The notes under the pieces were generated by a model, which was given only the letters and a program-made list of their open reading frames with translations, had not been told where the DNA came from and made no database searches. This document shows positions 34,857-47,164 of a stretch of 64,000 bases of DNA, piece after piece. Made by a program: the position numbers and the translations under genes. Source of the stretch: Liolophura sinensis (taxonomy: Eukaryota; Mollusca; Polyplacophora; Chitonida; Chitonidae); the NCBI RefSeq assembly GCF_032854445.1, contig NC_088301.1:15560281-15624280 (forward strand), written 5' to 3'. Every line of letters begins with the position of its first letter. Position 1 is the first letter of the stretch.

Positions 34857-36838
34857 TTGTAATGGCTTGCCGCTCCACTGCATCATTCACTATTTTGTAG
34901 GTGAAATGTTAATGTTGAAAGTTAAGCAAAGTGCTGAGATGTCCGTGTCGGCGTCATAATAAGCTACTTCATTGTTTAAATCAAAAATGTGCTATTGGTG
35001 CAGCAAAACTAATGGCATATCTTAAGTTGCCTTGTGCATCTAGATCTTGTAGATGCTGTTACTAAATCAAAATACGATTCCACCTCTCTAAACATACGCA
35101 GAAATCCAACCCGCCATGCTCAGAAGTTTAATGTCGTCATATTGATATGTATGTACATGTGTGGTACTCTGGATTTCGGAATCAATGGCGACACCTCTCT
35201 TAAAACTAATTGCACACGCAACACCATATTCGTGGATTGAATCCATAGGGTGTTTATAGTACTAAGTTAAAACAGTGGTCCATCTCTCTAAACATACCTT
35301 CAAATCCAGACTGCAAATATCCGCTGTTTATTGTGTGGCTATAAAATACACATTTGACAAAACGCCTAACCGGTGTATAAATTGATGTTGCAAAGGTCCC
35401 GCCACCACAAAAATCTATGTGTTATACCAGAGGACAAATCAACGAAAATAACCATAATTGTGCTGTGACTTCATGCGTAGGTCGATGCTCTATTTCTTTG
35501 TGTGGTACTTGTATGTACCTATACCAGTACAGTGTAAGCCTTGTCCTATACTGAGTCATACTGAAGTACGCATATATGCACACTATATGATATTTCAACG
35601 AGCTGCTGGCAAACTCAATATTCTTTTCAAACGAATCGGTAACCCCTGAGAGTTGAATCGATAGTCACGCTTTATGACAGCGTGTAATGGCCAATTAATT
35701 TCAGATACGCGTCTTATCGATCGTAAATGTCAAAGTTGTGGTAATCAGTTACGCGTTGGTAACCAACGCAATGATTTCCATATTATATACTCAAGCAAGA
35801 AATGGTATGGCCGTTGAAGAGTGCAAGGTGTGAAAAAAGATAAAACAGAAATTATACAAAGGAATCCTATCATATCAAGTGTCTGGTGGAAGCACGGGGC
35901 GCGAACCATTGTTAACCGAACAGCGTCCAAATAGCAATCAAACACTCCAAGAAGTGCCAAGAAGCAAGCAAGTTTTGCCATGTGGCTAAAGAAACCTTTT
36001 GGGAATAGGATGTGTGATATCACGTAATCACCTGCCGAAACATTTGGTTTACTATGACACTGTATATAACGATCTAACACAGTAAATGAGACATATCTTC
36101 TGACGGCAATATATCATTGTCAGCCAGACGCCTTAGGGTGTATACAGCGCAACCAGTGGATGCACTGTCTGGCCCCTTCCTTGATTTGCAATTTCTGACA
36201 TGGAAGCCCATAGCGATCATTGCTCCATAGCTCCGTCTACTCCATACTAAATATAGACGCTATCTAACAGGGCGGTGAGCAACGCCAAAATATGTTCAGT
36301 TTGATGAGGAAGCAACTCGGCGCACTGCAAGGCACTTTTGGGATAATGAGTCGTCTTTCGCTTATAATTTTACGCAAGCGTGGCATTAAGTGATTAATTA
36401 TATTAAGCTTTACTTAGATAGAATGGAAATCAGCTTGGCTGGAAACAATATTCGACGTTTTTTTTCTGCAAAAGAACCAACCGTTTTCGGAAAGGTAGTA
36501 TTTTAAGTTCAGTTAAAACCTGGCAAAGCCACAGTGTCGTTGTTTTTTATTGGTACCCTTTCAAAACGCGACATAATTCATAAAATTTAGCTTTAGTGCA
36601 CTTTTGAACTCACTCTCCCACACGGTGACACAGCGACAATGCACTTGGATTTTCACTTGGTTTGTCATGTTGTAATTTTTATATGTAAAATTCCTGATGG
36701 TGAATACTATGGTCAAAGGACACATTTTAAAGATATTTGTAAAATTTCGCCTTCCGTTCAACTTTATGCGCAAGCCACCCCATCAAAAATACTATGGCGA
36801 GTGGAACTCGCGGTCACGCGCAAATTTTTAATCCACTG
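34857..36838. other. Intergenic DNA, nothing recognised
   Basis: CCTCTCTAAACATAC recurs at 35082-35096 and 35283-35297 in similar surroundings, which points to an old duplication of about 200 bp. The 111-codon minus frame at 35745-36080 is hydrophobic but unrecognised. Confidence 0.4.
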
Positions 36839-37415
36839 TCCACTGGACATTGGGGTCAGTGGTAGCATAAATCAGAGGAGTATTTGTCCCTCTAGTTTTA
36901 AGCCAGCACTGCTACTGGACATTGGGATCAGTGGTAGCATAAATCAAAAACAGAAGAGTATTTGTCCCTCTAGTTTTACGCCAGCAGTGATATTGGAATG
37001 AGTGAGTGGAGGTTAACGTCGTACTTAACCATTTTTCAGTCACATGACGGCGAAGGAATACTTATAATGATACGGGTCAAACAGTCGTTGCACTATCACC
37101 TTCATAGTGAACGCCAAGCGAGGAAGTTACAACTTCTTAGGCGTGACTCAGGATTGACCCTGGATCTACCGCTCCCGAAGCGGACGCTATACCAAGTGAG
37201 CTATGAGGGCCGGGCTGACATTGCACATTTCGGAATTGTTTTGTTTACAGCCGTTGATACTTGACATTGGCGAATTGTACATGTTTACAGTCAGTGGAAA
37301 CAGTGAATTTTTTTACAGTTACTGATAACGGTATTTGTTTTACAGCCACTGCTACTGGACATTGAGGAATTACATTCGCAAAAAGGTATCTCTGATCAGC
37401 CAGTGGACGCCAACT
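36839..37415 (+). repeat. 75 to 90-bp tandem repeat interrupted by a SINE
   Basis: ACTGGACATTGGGGTCAGTG (36842) and ACTGGACATTGGGATCAGTG (36916) begin two close copies, both containing GTAGCATAAATCA and TATTTGTCCCTCTAGTTTTA. More diverged relatives follow the SINE: TTGATACTTGACATTGGCGA (37253) and GCTACTGGACATTGAGGAAT (37351), each with TTTACAG phrases. Confidence 0.75.
36996..37222 (-). mobile_element. SINE family 1 copy, internally deleted
   Basis: Antisense order GAGGTTAACGTCGTACTTAA, CAGTCACATGACGGCGAAGG, AATGATACGGGTCAAACAGT, ACGCCAAGCGAGGAAG, CCTGGATCTACCGCTCCCGA and CTATGAGGGCCGGG. The segment with GACGGATTTCC is deleted. Flanks TGATATTGGA and TGACATTGCA may be a decayed target duplication. 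Confidence 0.85.
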
Positions 37416-37486
37416 AATATACAGCCATTGTTAATAACAAAACACACCGTGACACGGAATGTAAACTGAGCTGAATTTGGAGCAGT

Positions 37487-37515
37487 GTGAACAACAACAA
37501 CAACAACAACAACAA
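37487..37515 (+). repeat. (AAC)n microsatellite
   Basis: About nine AAC units directly in phase after GTGTG. Confidence 0.95.
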
Positions 37516-38340
37516 AAGAGTTAAAACTACTTGGAGCACTACAAAGAGCTGTGATTTATAGTGACATTGGCATTTGTTTTTCGGATCCCATACTTGAAAT
37601 TAGTCAGTAATGTTCATTGACTACCTCTCTGTTGTCTCTGTTGATTGACTAATTGAGTGTTCTACTAATTGACTAATTGAGTGTTCCATTCTCACTTGTA
37701 ATTAACAAGTTATCAATAACTCAGTGTCTCGCGTGATCAGGCTGTGATAACGGACATGGCCTGGCAACTGGGTGTGTGAACCTGATGAAAAGATTTTCAC
37801 ACACAACGAAAAAAATCAACATCACTTTTGGCTATGTGGCAAAAACATTCCACAAGGCAATTCTTTAGGGACAACTCTTGCATTAGTTTTTATAGCTCTA
37901 CCATCTGAAATGAGCGAAGAATGGCATAGTGGGATTCGGAGCTGCTCATTTGACTAGTATAAGGCAGTGGATGAGAAGTTTTGTTTAATGTGAAATCTCT
38001 GCTCTTTCAGGTTGATCAATTACTTCTTACGTCGTTACTAAATAATGCTTGTTTTCCGCCCAACGGAGCCAGAGATATAGTAGAAATAGTGTCGGTTGAG
38101 GTCAAGGGAATCTGCAATATTCCATTGTTTAAGAGGCGTCAGTGGCAAAAAGCCGGTATAGTGGTCATAGGAAACATAGAGCTACAGCCCTGCTCGTATC
38201 CGCCCTGGTGTCGGTTTACTTCAGCTCTGGCTGACGCAGATGTTTAAGTCGTAGCAACCTCCATGGCCTGAAGTAACTCCTATGTCTGTTTCAATGGCCT
38301 TACAAGACATTCGGTAGAAATCACTTGACTTCCACCAATA
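37516..38340. other. Intergenic DNA, nothing certain
   Basis: A GACTAATTGAGTGTTC phrase is duplicated at 37647 and 37671. A possible family A scrap (TTAAGTCGTAGCAACC, CCATGGCCTGAAG) lies at 38246-38275. No gene recognised. Confidence 0.4.
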
Positions 38341-38344
38341 TAAC

Positions 38345-38478
38345 TATTTATTTATTTGATTGATATTCTACACGCATAATGTAGTCTTCTGATCACTTGG
38401 TTTTGTGCAATAAATTATTATTGCTATGTTTTAAATCGTATTCAAGTATATTTCACTTACACGACTGCAGGCAGCATT
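38345..38478 (-). repeat. SINE family 2 tail remnant
   Basis: TTTATTTATTTGATTGATAT, then after a gap ATTCAAGTATATTTCACTTA and CACGACTGCAGGCAGCAT, the antisense of the family 2 3' part. About 70 bp of unrelated sequence separates the two pieces. Confidence 0.5.
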
Positions 38479-38787
38479 CTCCACATGAACACTCCGTACA
38501 TCAGCTAAGACTATGCATTTCTTGCTTTGCGCTGTGTGTCACGAGCCGTGTGTCACTAGGCCGGCTTTATTACATAATGTTTGTACAAGTCATGTGTACG
38601 CATTTCTGACACACGATACAGATTTATTTTTACAATTATATATTTCCTCAATACATAATCAGTATTATAATTGTTCTATAGCCACACGACAATATGCTCT
38701 ATTGCGCGTATTCCATGCCCTCTGAAAACCCAGATCAGCACGAATTCATTCTGCAGGTGTCGACAGCTCGCCCATAATTACCATTAA

Positions 38788-39067
38788 CGTAATATATCGG
38801 GCCTTCAGCCGCCCAGCCTTAATATGGCTCATCAACGTGTTATATCTGCTCGTCACCCGCCCAGCGTTTCATCACGGCCCTTCAACATATTATATCGGCT
38901 CTTCAGCTGCCCAACGTTCCATCACGGCCCCTCAACGTATTATATCGGCTCTTCAGCCGCCCTGCCTTAATATGGCTCATCGACGTATTATATCTGCTCG
39001 TCAGTCGCCCAGCCTATCATCATGGCTCGTCAGCCGACCAGCCTTTATATGGCTCATCGACTTATTA
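38788..39067 (+). repeat. 48 to 50-bp tandem array, about 5.5 copies
   Basis: ATATCGGG or ATATCTGC recurs at 38793, 38842, 38892, 38942 and 38990. Each copy holds a CTCTTCAGCCGCCCAGCC-like segment and either AATATGGCTCATC or ATCACGGCCC, so two subtypes alternate irregularly. Confidence 0.85.
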
Positions 39068-39504
39068 TGACACCCTCCATACAATATAGTTAGCTTCTTG
39101 TCTTTTATCATGCCTTCCAGTCGCCTGTTACTACGGACAATGCATTTGCATGAACACTGACATTACGCACTGTACATTTCTGTCTCAACAGATAAGATCA
39201 AGATGTGTTACTCACAATATATATACATATATACACCCATAAAACTGTGCTATAAAATTACGAAAAAAATAAAATAAAATAGGTAATCGGCGAAGAAGGC
39301 GTTGCCAACGGCTCGGAACACTGGCGAGATTGAACGTTCTATCCCCTCCACTGTATTTATACAGGCTTCTAGCGCGAAAACCCTATGGCACAACTTCACC
39401 CCCAAGCTCTCCCCACCACATGAGGTCACACACAACTAGCCCCTTACTTGATTACTCAGTGCCATGGAGAAATCAGTTTGCCTTTTAGTTAAACGCGCTC
39501 AAAC

Positions 39505-39615
39505 AAAGGAAATTTCATTTATGGTGGGAGGAAACCCGACGAAGCCCACTGGCAACAGCTATGGCATTTGTGAGAGGCTCCTGGGTAATGCGGTACCACG
39601 CTTAACACTGTCCTC
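39505..39615 (-). mobile_element. SINE family 2 copy, head and part of body
   Basis: TTTATGGTGGGAGGAAACCC, GACGAAGCCCACTGGCAAC and TTTGTGAGAGGCTCCTGGGT correspond to the antisense of the body and the GGAGCCTCTCACC head block. Confidence 0.65.
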
Positions 39616-39893
39616 CCCCATCCCCGACTCCACTAATATACATGTAGTACCTACTTTGAACTCATTCTGAGGGCTAAAATCTGTTCTTCACAAGTGGGAA
39701 AGCTTTACAGTCATTTGCCAAAGACTATTGGTCTTATTCAGGCACGCCGGTTACCTTCCGCTGTGAAACTCTTTGCCGTCTTACGCGTAGCATTAGCTTT
39801 AACAATAGACTTGAGTTGAGATTAAAACGTGTCTGTCACCTTACTTTATGAAGTAGACGCTCATCACGCACATAACTTATATATGGTATATAG

Positions 39894-40050
39894 AGGATAT
39901 TACACAGTGAAGATTGAATACCATAAATACTGTTCGAGTGAAAGGTGGAAATGATAACCCACAAGACGCGAAGCGTCCAGTGACTTATCATTTCTACCTT
40001 TCACGGGAACGACATTTATGGTATTCAACCGTCACTGTGCAATATTCGAT
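39894..40050. mobile_element. Fold-back (hairpin) element with 62-bp arms
   Basis: The left arm (about 39896-39957, containing GAATACCATAAATACTGTTC and GAGTGAAAGGTGGAAATGAT) is the near-perfect inverse of the right arm (about 39985-40047, containing ATCATTTCTACCTTTCACGG and GAACGACATTTATGGTATTC). The loop of about 27 bp includes the palindrome GACGCGAAGCGTC. The two arms differ at roughly one position in eight. The element is non-coding. I do not recognise a named family. Confidence 0.85.
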
Positions 40051-41634
40051 TTATTATTTATATCCTGACATTTTCTCTACATGCAAATAAATGCATATCC
40101 GGAGCATCCGTGAAAAAAATAAGTAATGTGCCATCTTTGTCGTATTTCTGATTTTATTCATTTCATTTACATTCGCGCTCACAAAACCTTTTTACAGTTT
40201 TAAACGCTGTTTGTAAGTAATTATAACATCTACAAAGGTGCTTAATGCTAATGCAATATTTTTCATTTACATAAATTAAGCACATGAAGAATTTCTACCT
40301 CTTTTTAGGCGAACTATATATTGCGCGGAAGTACACGGCCTGGTGATGCGGTCCACGAAGGGTCAAGGTCTCCAGCAGTGTAATAGCAAAATGTAATAAT
40401 AAGAGTGATATCTAACTAGTGAAGATGTCATTTTTATCAGTGAAGGAAATGCTGGGATTTCACTGATGTATAAATAATAAGATGTGTTAGCTAACTTCGA
40501 TCATTTTTTTTAAACCTCACCTTTTCTATAACATGTTTTGCTTTATGTTTTAAACAATATTGTACAAATGACAATGGCAATATTTCTGGGCTGTACTCCA
40601 ATTCACTCGACCCTGTTAGCCATTTCGTTAAAATACGTCCGAGGCTTTACAGTGTGTGCCCAAACCAAACATATACTTGATGGCGCCATCTCCTGCTGGT
40701 TGGCGGTACTTCAAATAGTCATAATGGGATTGAAGCGGAGCAAGTAGTCTCAAAAGACAATGCTAGGAGTTTCCGCACTGCTGTTGAATTCCGTCAAATA
40801 AAGTTTAATGGATGCAGTTATTTTAAAAGCAGGCAATTCAAGCGCAAAGCAGTGGCTCGAATGCTCCCAAAACATCACAAAGGAATTTGGGGTGTGATGA
40901 AAGCGGCGATTTAATAGTAACACTGATTGGAGAGCAAATCACGTAGAATATTAAAAAAAATAACAGGGAAGATAGATACAAACTGAACACCATAAACTAG
41001 AAGTTTAAAGTCTCTCAACAATTAAAATAAAGCAGTAAAAAGGGTCCAAATGAGCGGGAAAGTATGTGAATAACCTTATGACCGCCAGTATTCATCTAAT
41101 AAACTGCCGTTTTGCGTTTTTTCTCCGACACTGAGAAGACGTTTAAACATGCATTTTTTATGATTCTTAACCTCTAGAAGTGAACTTTCAGAGACGTGCC
41201 TAGACCTCCTGTAGGAAACAGGTCGTTGCAAGCTGAGCGATTTCACACCCCTAGCCCTTGGCTAATGAGGACGAGAGCTCGAGACTGCACCCCCACTGCG
41301 TCGATTGAGGTTTTAGGTCAGGAGCTGGCGTGGTTTTCGTTGGTAGCTATCTTGTTTCTTTTTCAAACGACACTGACTTCCGCCACATGAGGAGAATTAT
41401 TATTCTTGAACTCAGTGTATAGCACTTACCAAATATTAAACAAATAAACAAGTAAGTTTTAAAACAACAACTTAGTCCACAATACAACACCAATATTGGG
41501 CAGCGGTGTTTTCACACTGAATAGCTGTAGGCATTTCATTCAACCATGTGATCCCCGGTCAATACTATTAGTACTGAAATGTTATATATAAACGCAACAT
41601 TTTGGCAGTGATGGGAAGAGATCTAATTATTCTT
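40051..41634. other. Intergenic DNA, nothing recognised
   Basis: No recognised gene, RNA or repeat. Short frames of 64 to 69 codons only. Confidence 0.45.
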
Positions 41635-41845
41635 TTATTTTGAATGGTGTTTTACACCGTATCCACCTACAGATCTGCCTGGTACATTGATGGAACATCA
41701 GTGATCTAAGTATCCGGCCCCACCGTCAGTCGCAGTTATGCCCTTGTGAACGGTGACTGCAGTACATACTTTGAAAATTGACAAACTTACAAATTCTCCG
41801 TCCAAGTTTTGAACCCGTACCTTGTGTGCCTATTGGTCTAAACAG
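41633..41845 (-). mobile_element. SINE family 4 copy (tail like family 2, different body)
   Basis: Read on the minus strand it has GGTACGGGTTCAAAACTTGG as a B-box-like part, then GTCACCGTTCACAAGGGC, CTGACGGTGGGGCCGGAT, GATGTTCCATCAATGTACC, and ends GGATACGGTGTAAAACACCA TTCAAAAT. The final block equals the family 2 tail (ACGGCGTAAAACACCAATCA), while the body is unlike families 1 to 3. Confidence 0.65.
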
Positions 41846-42205
41846 TTATAATCATAAATAAGTTTAAGGCCAGGGGGAAAGATAAGGAAGAGGTGGCAAG
41901 CAGAGTAGATATGTTGAGCTCAGTCAGGTATAAACGCCACAAATCAATATGGTCCTACACTCGATACATCTTTCCACATTGTCACTTCAGTCTGGATTTC
42001 TCTTCCCATCTGTTGATAGCAATGGTGTTTAGCACGCTCATTAGCGCCTCGTCTTAACTCACAATTGTGGTCAAAAGGACGGAGGAAATTGCATTTATAA
42101 CATATAGTATTTTACTTCCAGACGAGGTTATATAGAGGATGACCAGCGCCACCAACAGGCCTCGATTTCTTTGCCTTTAAAAAGGACATGGTTCGCTCAG
42201 TAGAA
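41846..42205. other. Intergenic DNA, nothing recognised
   Basis: Unique-looking sequence leading into the 33-bp array. Confidence 0.45.
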
Positions 42206-42207
42206 AT

Positions 42208-44125
42208 ATCCTGTCAGAACTATCCTGCCATTCAGTGGCACGATGGTCAGAACTATACTCCCAGCCACTTACACGGTGATCAGAACTATCCTGTCAGTCA
42301 ATAACACGGTGATCAGAACTATGCTGTCAGTCAATAACACGGTGATCAGAACTATCCTGTCAGTCAATAACACGGTGATCAGAACTATCCTGTCAGTCAA
42401 TGACACGATGATCAGAACTATGCTGTCAGTCAATAACACGGTGATCAGAACTATCCTGTCAGTCAATGACACGGTGATCAGAACTATGCTGTCAGTCAAT
42501 AACACGGTGATCAGAACTATCCTGTCAGTCACTGATATGGTGATCAGAACTATGCTGTCAGTCAATGAAACGATGATCAGAACTATTCTGTCAGTCAATG
42601 GCACGGTGATCAGAACTATTCTGTCAGTCAATAACACGGTGATCAGAACTATCCTGTCAGTCACTGATATGGTGATCAGAGCTATGCTGTCAGTCATATG
42701 GTTTGATAACGATGTAAGAACTTACATCGAAACGTCACCAACACAATAAATCAAGGAATTGTTATCCATAAGTAATGCCTCTGTCAATCTATGCTGTCAG
42801 TCAATGACACGATGATCAGAACTATGCTGTCAGTCACTGACACGGTGATCAGAACTATCCTGTCAGTCACTGATATGGTGATCAGAACTATGCTGTCAGT
42901 CAATGACACGGTGATCAGAACTATTCTGTCAGTCAATAACACGGTGATCAGAACTATGCTGTCAGTCACTGACACGGTGATCAGAACTATTCTGTCAGTC
43001 AATAACACGGTGATCAGAACTATTCTGTCAGTCAATAACACGGCGATCAGAACTATTCTATCAGTCAATAACACGGTGATCAGAACTATTCTGTCAGTCG
43101 ATAACACGGTGATCAGAACTATTCTGTCAGTCAATAACACGGTGATCAGAACTATTCTGTCAGTCAATAACACGGCGATCAGAACTATTCTATCAGTCAA
43201 TAACACGGTGATCAGAACTATTCTGTCAGTCAATAACACGGTGATCAGAACTATTCTGTCAGTCAATAATACGGTGATCAGAACTATTCTGTCAGTCAAT
43301 AACACGGTGATCAGAACTATTCTGTCAGTCAATAACACGGTGATCAGAACTATTCTGTCAGTCAATAATACGGTGATCAGAACTATTCTGTCAGTCAATA
43401 ACACGGTGATCAGAACTATTCTGTCAGCCAATGGCACGGTTATCAGAACTATTCTGTCAGTCAATAACACGGTGATCAGAACTATTCTGTCAGTCAATGA
43501 CACGATGATCAGAACTATTCTGTCAGTCAATAACACGGTTATCAGAACTATTCTGTCAGTCAATAACACGGTGATCAGAACTATTCTGTCAGTCAATGAC
43601 ACGATGATCAGAACTATGCTGTCAGTCAATGACACGGCGATCAGAACTATTCTGTCAGTCAATAATACGGTGATCAGAAATATTCTGTCAGTCAATGGCA
43701 CGGTTATCAGAACTATTCTGTCAGTCAATAACACGGTGATCAGAACTATTCTGTCAGTCAATGACACGATGATCAGAACTATGCTGTCAGTCAATGACAC
43801 GATGATCAGAACTATGCTGTCAGTCAATGACACGATGATCAGAACTATTCTGTCAGGCAATAATACGGTGATCAGAACTATTCTGTCAGTCAATGGCACG
43901 GTGATCAGAACTATTCTGCCAGTCACTGGCACGATTATATGAACAATCCCACCAATCAGTGGCACGGCTATCCAAACTACCCTATCAATCACTTGCACCG
44001 TGATCAGAACTATCCTGTCAGTTACTTCCACGTCGATCAGAAATATTCTGTCATTCACTACCACGGTGATCGGAACTGTCCTATCACCATCCTATCAGTC
44101 ACTGTGATCAGAACTGTGCTGTTAA
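42208..44125. repeat. 33-bp minisatellite, more than 50 units, open on both strands
   Basis: The phrase GGTGATCAGAACTAT recurs every 33 bp, separated by CCTGTCAGTCAATAACAC or a variant. Subtypes differ in AATAACACGG, AATGACACGA, AATGGCACGG and ACTGATATGG, and in CCTG, TCTG or GCTG. The array is interrupted once at 42697-42788 by unique sequence holding the inverted repeat CGATGTAAG-AA-CTTACATCG (42710-42729). Because 33 is a multiple of three and the unit lacks stops, frames of 383 codons (plus) and 426 codons (minus) arise without any sign of being genes. Confidence 0.95.
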
Positions 44126-46004
44126 ATCATTCTGTTTGTGACGAAGATTTACCCACTATACTCGTCCCAGGCTAATCTACTGGATTTGTTCCATGTTAAA
44201 CCCAAATATTTGTTCAAGATTAAAACCACTCTTTTTGCTCCAAACTGAACCACCACATTTCTCTCAGGTTTAAATAATGGAACATGATTTTACATCAGAG
44301 TAAACATCTGAGTTAGTTCCAACTTCAATTACTTCGTTTGACCTCGATAAATCCATTGTATTTATCCCAGATTAAATTCGCGTCATAATTCCAGATTATT
44401 AGGGGAGAGACGCAGAAAAATCAGCAGGATATATACGGCTTAAGGAATTTTAGACAAACCAAAGTCAGTAAACAGCAAATGCTCTGCCTTGTGCAATACG
44501 AGCTTTGAACACTAATACAAGCACCTGGCTGTGACACAGTCCGTATTTTTTTGGGGGGAGAAAGCGCCAGGGTAAATATCATATACCACATAATGTCACG
44601 TGGACTCGGTTTCATACCCAAGTTCTCAACATTAGAAAAAAAGAGGTCGTAATTCACAGCTTTTACGAAAGACAGCTACATGTATATGGTTACATATCTG
44701 CCTCAAGAAAAAGCCAGTCTAGCTAAAGTAAATGTTCGACAATCATGACCGAGAGGGACATTGATGAATGTGCGAAGCACATAATGTAGAATCTAAGCGA
44801 CAAAATCCAATATGACTCTCGTCAACCGAACCAAAAAAAAGATGGTTCAGAATCGATAAAAGACAAGCTCATTTCTGAAGTATAAATTATTTCCAATTCC
44901 TGATCATAAAAAAACTGATATATAAAATAAATGTGGTAACATGAAAAACAGAAGCAGTCATCCGTTTTAAATTATGCAGAGCAGAACGTGCTTAGTGGAT
45001 GAAATAAGTGGATGAAGTTTTAAGCCCTATCCAAATTTTAACTTTAAATAAATTTGCATTCGCCGTTCTGTTGGATAACTGGAGGCTTCGGGAAATATAT
45101 CTAAATATATGTAACTCAGTCAGGGTGACGGGAATATACTTTCTTCAGTAATAAACGGAAACTGTTTACGTGCAGCATTCCAAAGTAGGAAAAAGCACAG
45201 TCCAACCTAGGAATGAAGCAGTTGATGAAGAACAGCTTTCTTTAATGGTGTGCACTCAGCGTCAGGATCAAATAAAAGAGAATCAAAATCCCTTGTTCTG
45301 GAATTACACCTGATATGAAAGACTGTTGTTTTTTGCACTTTAAGAAAGAATGCACGTGATCCGGGCTCTCCGGAAACTGTCTTACTCCATGTTTTTACGC
45401 ATTAATTACATTTGATGATTTTAAGGCAAGGGTGTACAAGAGGCTTGTTTTTATAGCCAATTGTTATTCTGTTGTTTCGTTTTACTTCTACAAGAAAATA
45501 AAACTAATCCTCTTGTCTCCTTCTTATATGCATGTATGCTGTTAATACCTTGGTGATAAACACTGTCATAGGTCAGGTTCGCTAAGAATAGTATCAAACA
45601 ATGGCACTGAGAAGGTTATGAGTCATCAGATAACAAGTGTCATGAGGTGTTTCTCCTTTCCTTTGATGAACTTTTCTTTATAACCCCTAGGGAAACACAG
45701 GTATTGTAACTGTTAAGCGGGGTTGTGAAAACCTATTCTTAAGCAGATTTTACATCGATTAAATTTTTTTTTGGAATTTCACAAATAATCTAATTACAAA
45801 AATAATCAATAATTTTATTCATCAATAATTGTTTACTCGTTTTATAGTGTTAAAAGACACTACGAGTTAAAAAAAATCGCCAACATTCATTGAAAACCAA
45901 ATTTAGAACTCAGTTGAAACCAATATCACAATGTTCGAGTATAAGACTAACAGGCAGCAGAATAAGTTCAAACAACATGGTAAATTTTATTTAACATTTG
46001 TTGT
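44126..46004. other. Intergenic DNA, nothing recognised
   Basis: No gene or repeat family recognised. Confidence 0.45.
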
Positions 46005-46007
46005 CTT

Positions 46008-46185
46008 AATGGCAATAATCGGTCGACGACGCTGGTGTGGCACTTTGCACAGTCTAACGTGCGTTGAATACCACGTGTCTTCCATCAGTATGACATGCAT
46101 AAGCTTGTCAGTAATTTGTCAAATGTTGGTGGTTTATGCTAGGCAAAGTGACCGCCATCGTGTTAGTCAGAAATTCTTGTGCATG
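46008..46185 (+). repeat. Family D dispersed repeat
   Basis: AATCGGTCGACGACGCTGGT, GTGGCACTTTGCACAGTCTA, ACGTGCGTTGAATACCACGT and AGTAATTTGTCAAATG align with 58795-58925 (GTTCGACGACACTGGTGAGG, AATCTAACGTTAATTC). It contains an 86-codon frame (45931-46191) that I treat as incidental. Confidence 0.6.
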
Positions 46186-47160
46186 TTGTAAGACATCATA
46201 TTCAATAAACCGAAATAAATTTCTTGTGAAATAACATCGACTCTGTTCAATGACAACTTAATAAGTCAGGTCAGCACAACAAATGCTGCAAAGCTAATAA
46301 CAGACAGCAAATTTAGATAATTGTTCCTGGCATTCAATGGTCAACAGGACCTTTGATCACTATACCCTAAACCTAGTTGTTACTGACCCATTCCATTTAT
46401 ACAATTAGTTGTACCACAGGATGACACCATACTTGCGTGATATGACATTAAAACCCATTTCAAATAATCACGGATTATTTCACTTTCGTATTTTACATTT
46501 GTTCATTACAAAGGCTTAAAGCGAAACCATAGAACTCCGCTAATTATCACCTGGTCATGTTTAGGATATTTAGATCTGCACTATAGAGCCTTGTCAAAAT
46601 TAAATGGCAACAAGCACATTTTAGTGCACTAGTACTATACAGTTTTACATACAACACTTTGCGTTTCCTACGCCAATTAACACCAGGTACTCACCCACAT
46701 TTAGCTAGTGACTTCCAACAGTGTTCTTGCCTCTTTGACGTCCAGTTCTTGTAAAAGCCCATTAGAAACTATAGCAGAAAAGTAACAGGGGTGCTAACGG
46801 TAATAAAAATGAAGAAAGCTTGCCATTAGCACGCCAGCTTACTGGGCGCTGTGGAACCACTAGCTCAAATAACGGGTTGGTCTACCAGGGGATCTGTTAG
46901 GTGAACTGGGCCAATTGACCAAGTGACTGACAAGCACGCCAATCAGCGTGTGCGCTATTTCAATACGCCTCGTAGCAAAACAGCAGCGTCGGCTTACTAT
47001 ATTCTTACACGTAATGTTCTGATTTACCACCGACTACGCTGTGTTATAGCTACAGGTGACCCTGAAACGAGATCGTCGACCTACTTGCCAAAACACAGAG
47101 ATAATGATCGCAGAGCTTCGGTGGATGGAACATGGAATGTGGCAATCTCGGTACTGAAGT
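46186..47160. other. Intergenic DNA, nothing recognised
   Basis: No recognisable gene, repeat or RNA feature. Confidence 0.45.
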
Positions 47161-47164
47161 GTGA

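Noticed and set aside
35745-36080. 111-codon hydrophobic minus frame as a membrane protein
   Set aside because: No recognisable family, no splice or promoter context, and composition similar to the surrounding DNA.
42791-43942. 383-codon plus-strand frame with repeating LSVNNTVIRTI
   Set aside because: Same minisatellite read on the other strand; no start context, domain or neighbouring exon supports it.
42784-44064. 426-codon minus-strand frame with repeating TDRIVLITVLL
   Set aside because: It is the readthrough of the 33-bp minisatellite; the opposite strand is equally open, and units vary without regard to codon position as far as can be seen.
42208-44125. CRISPR array
   Set aside because: Repeats are directly adjacent without unique spacers, and the genome is eukaryotic. 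The same applies to the other arrays.
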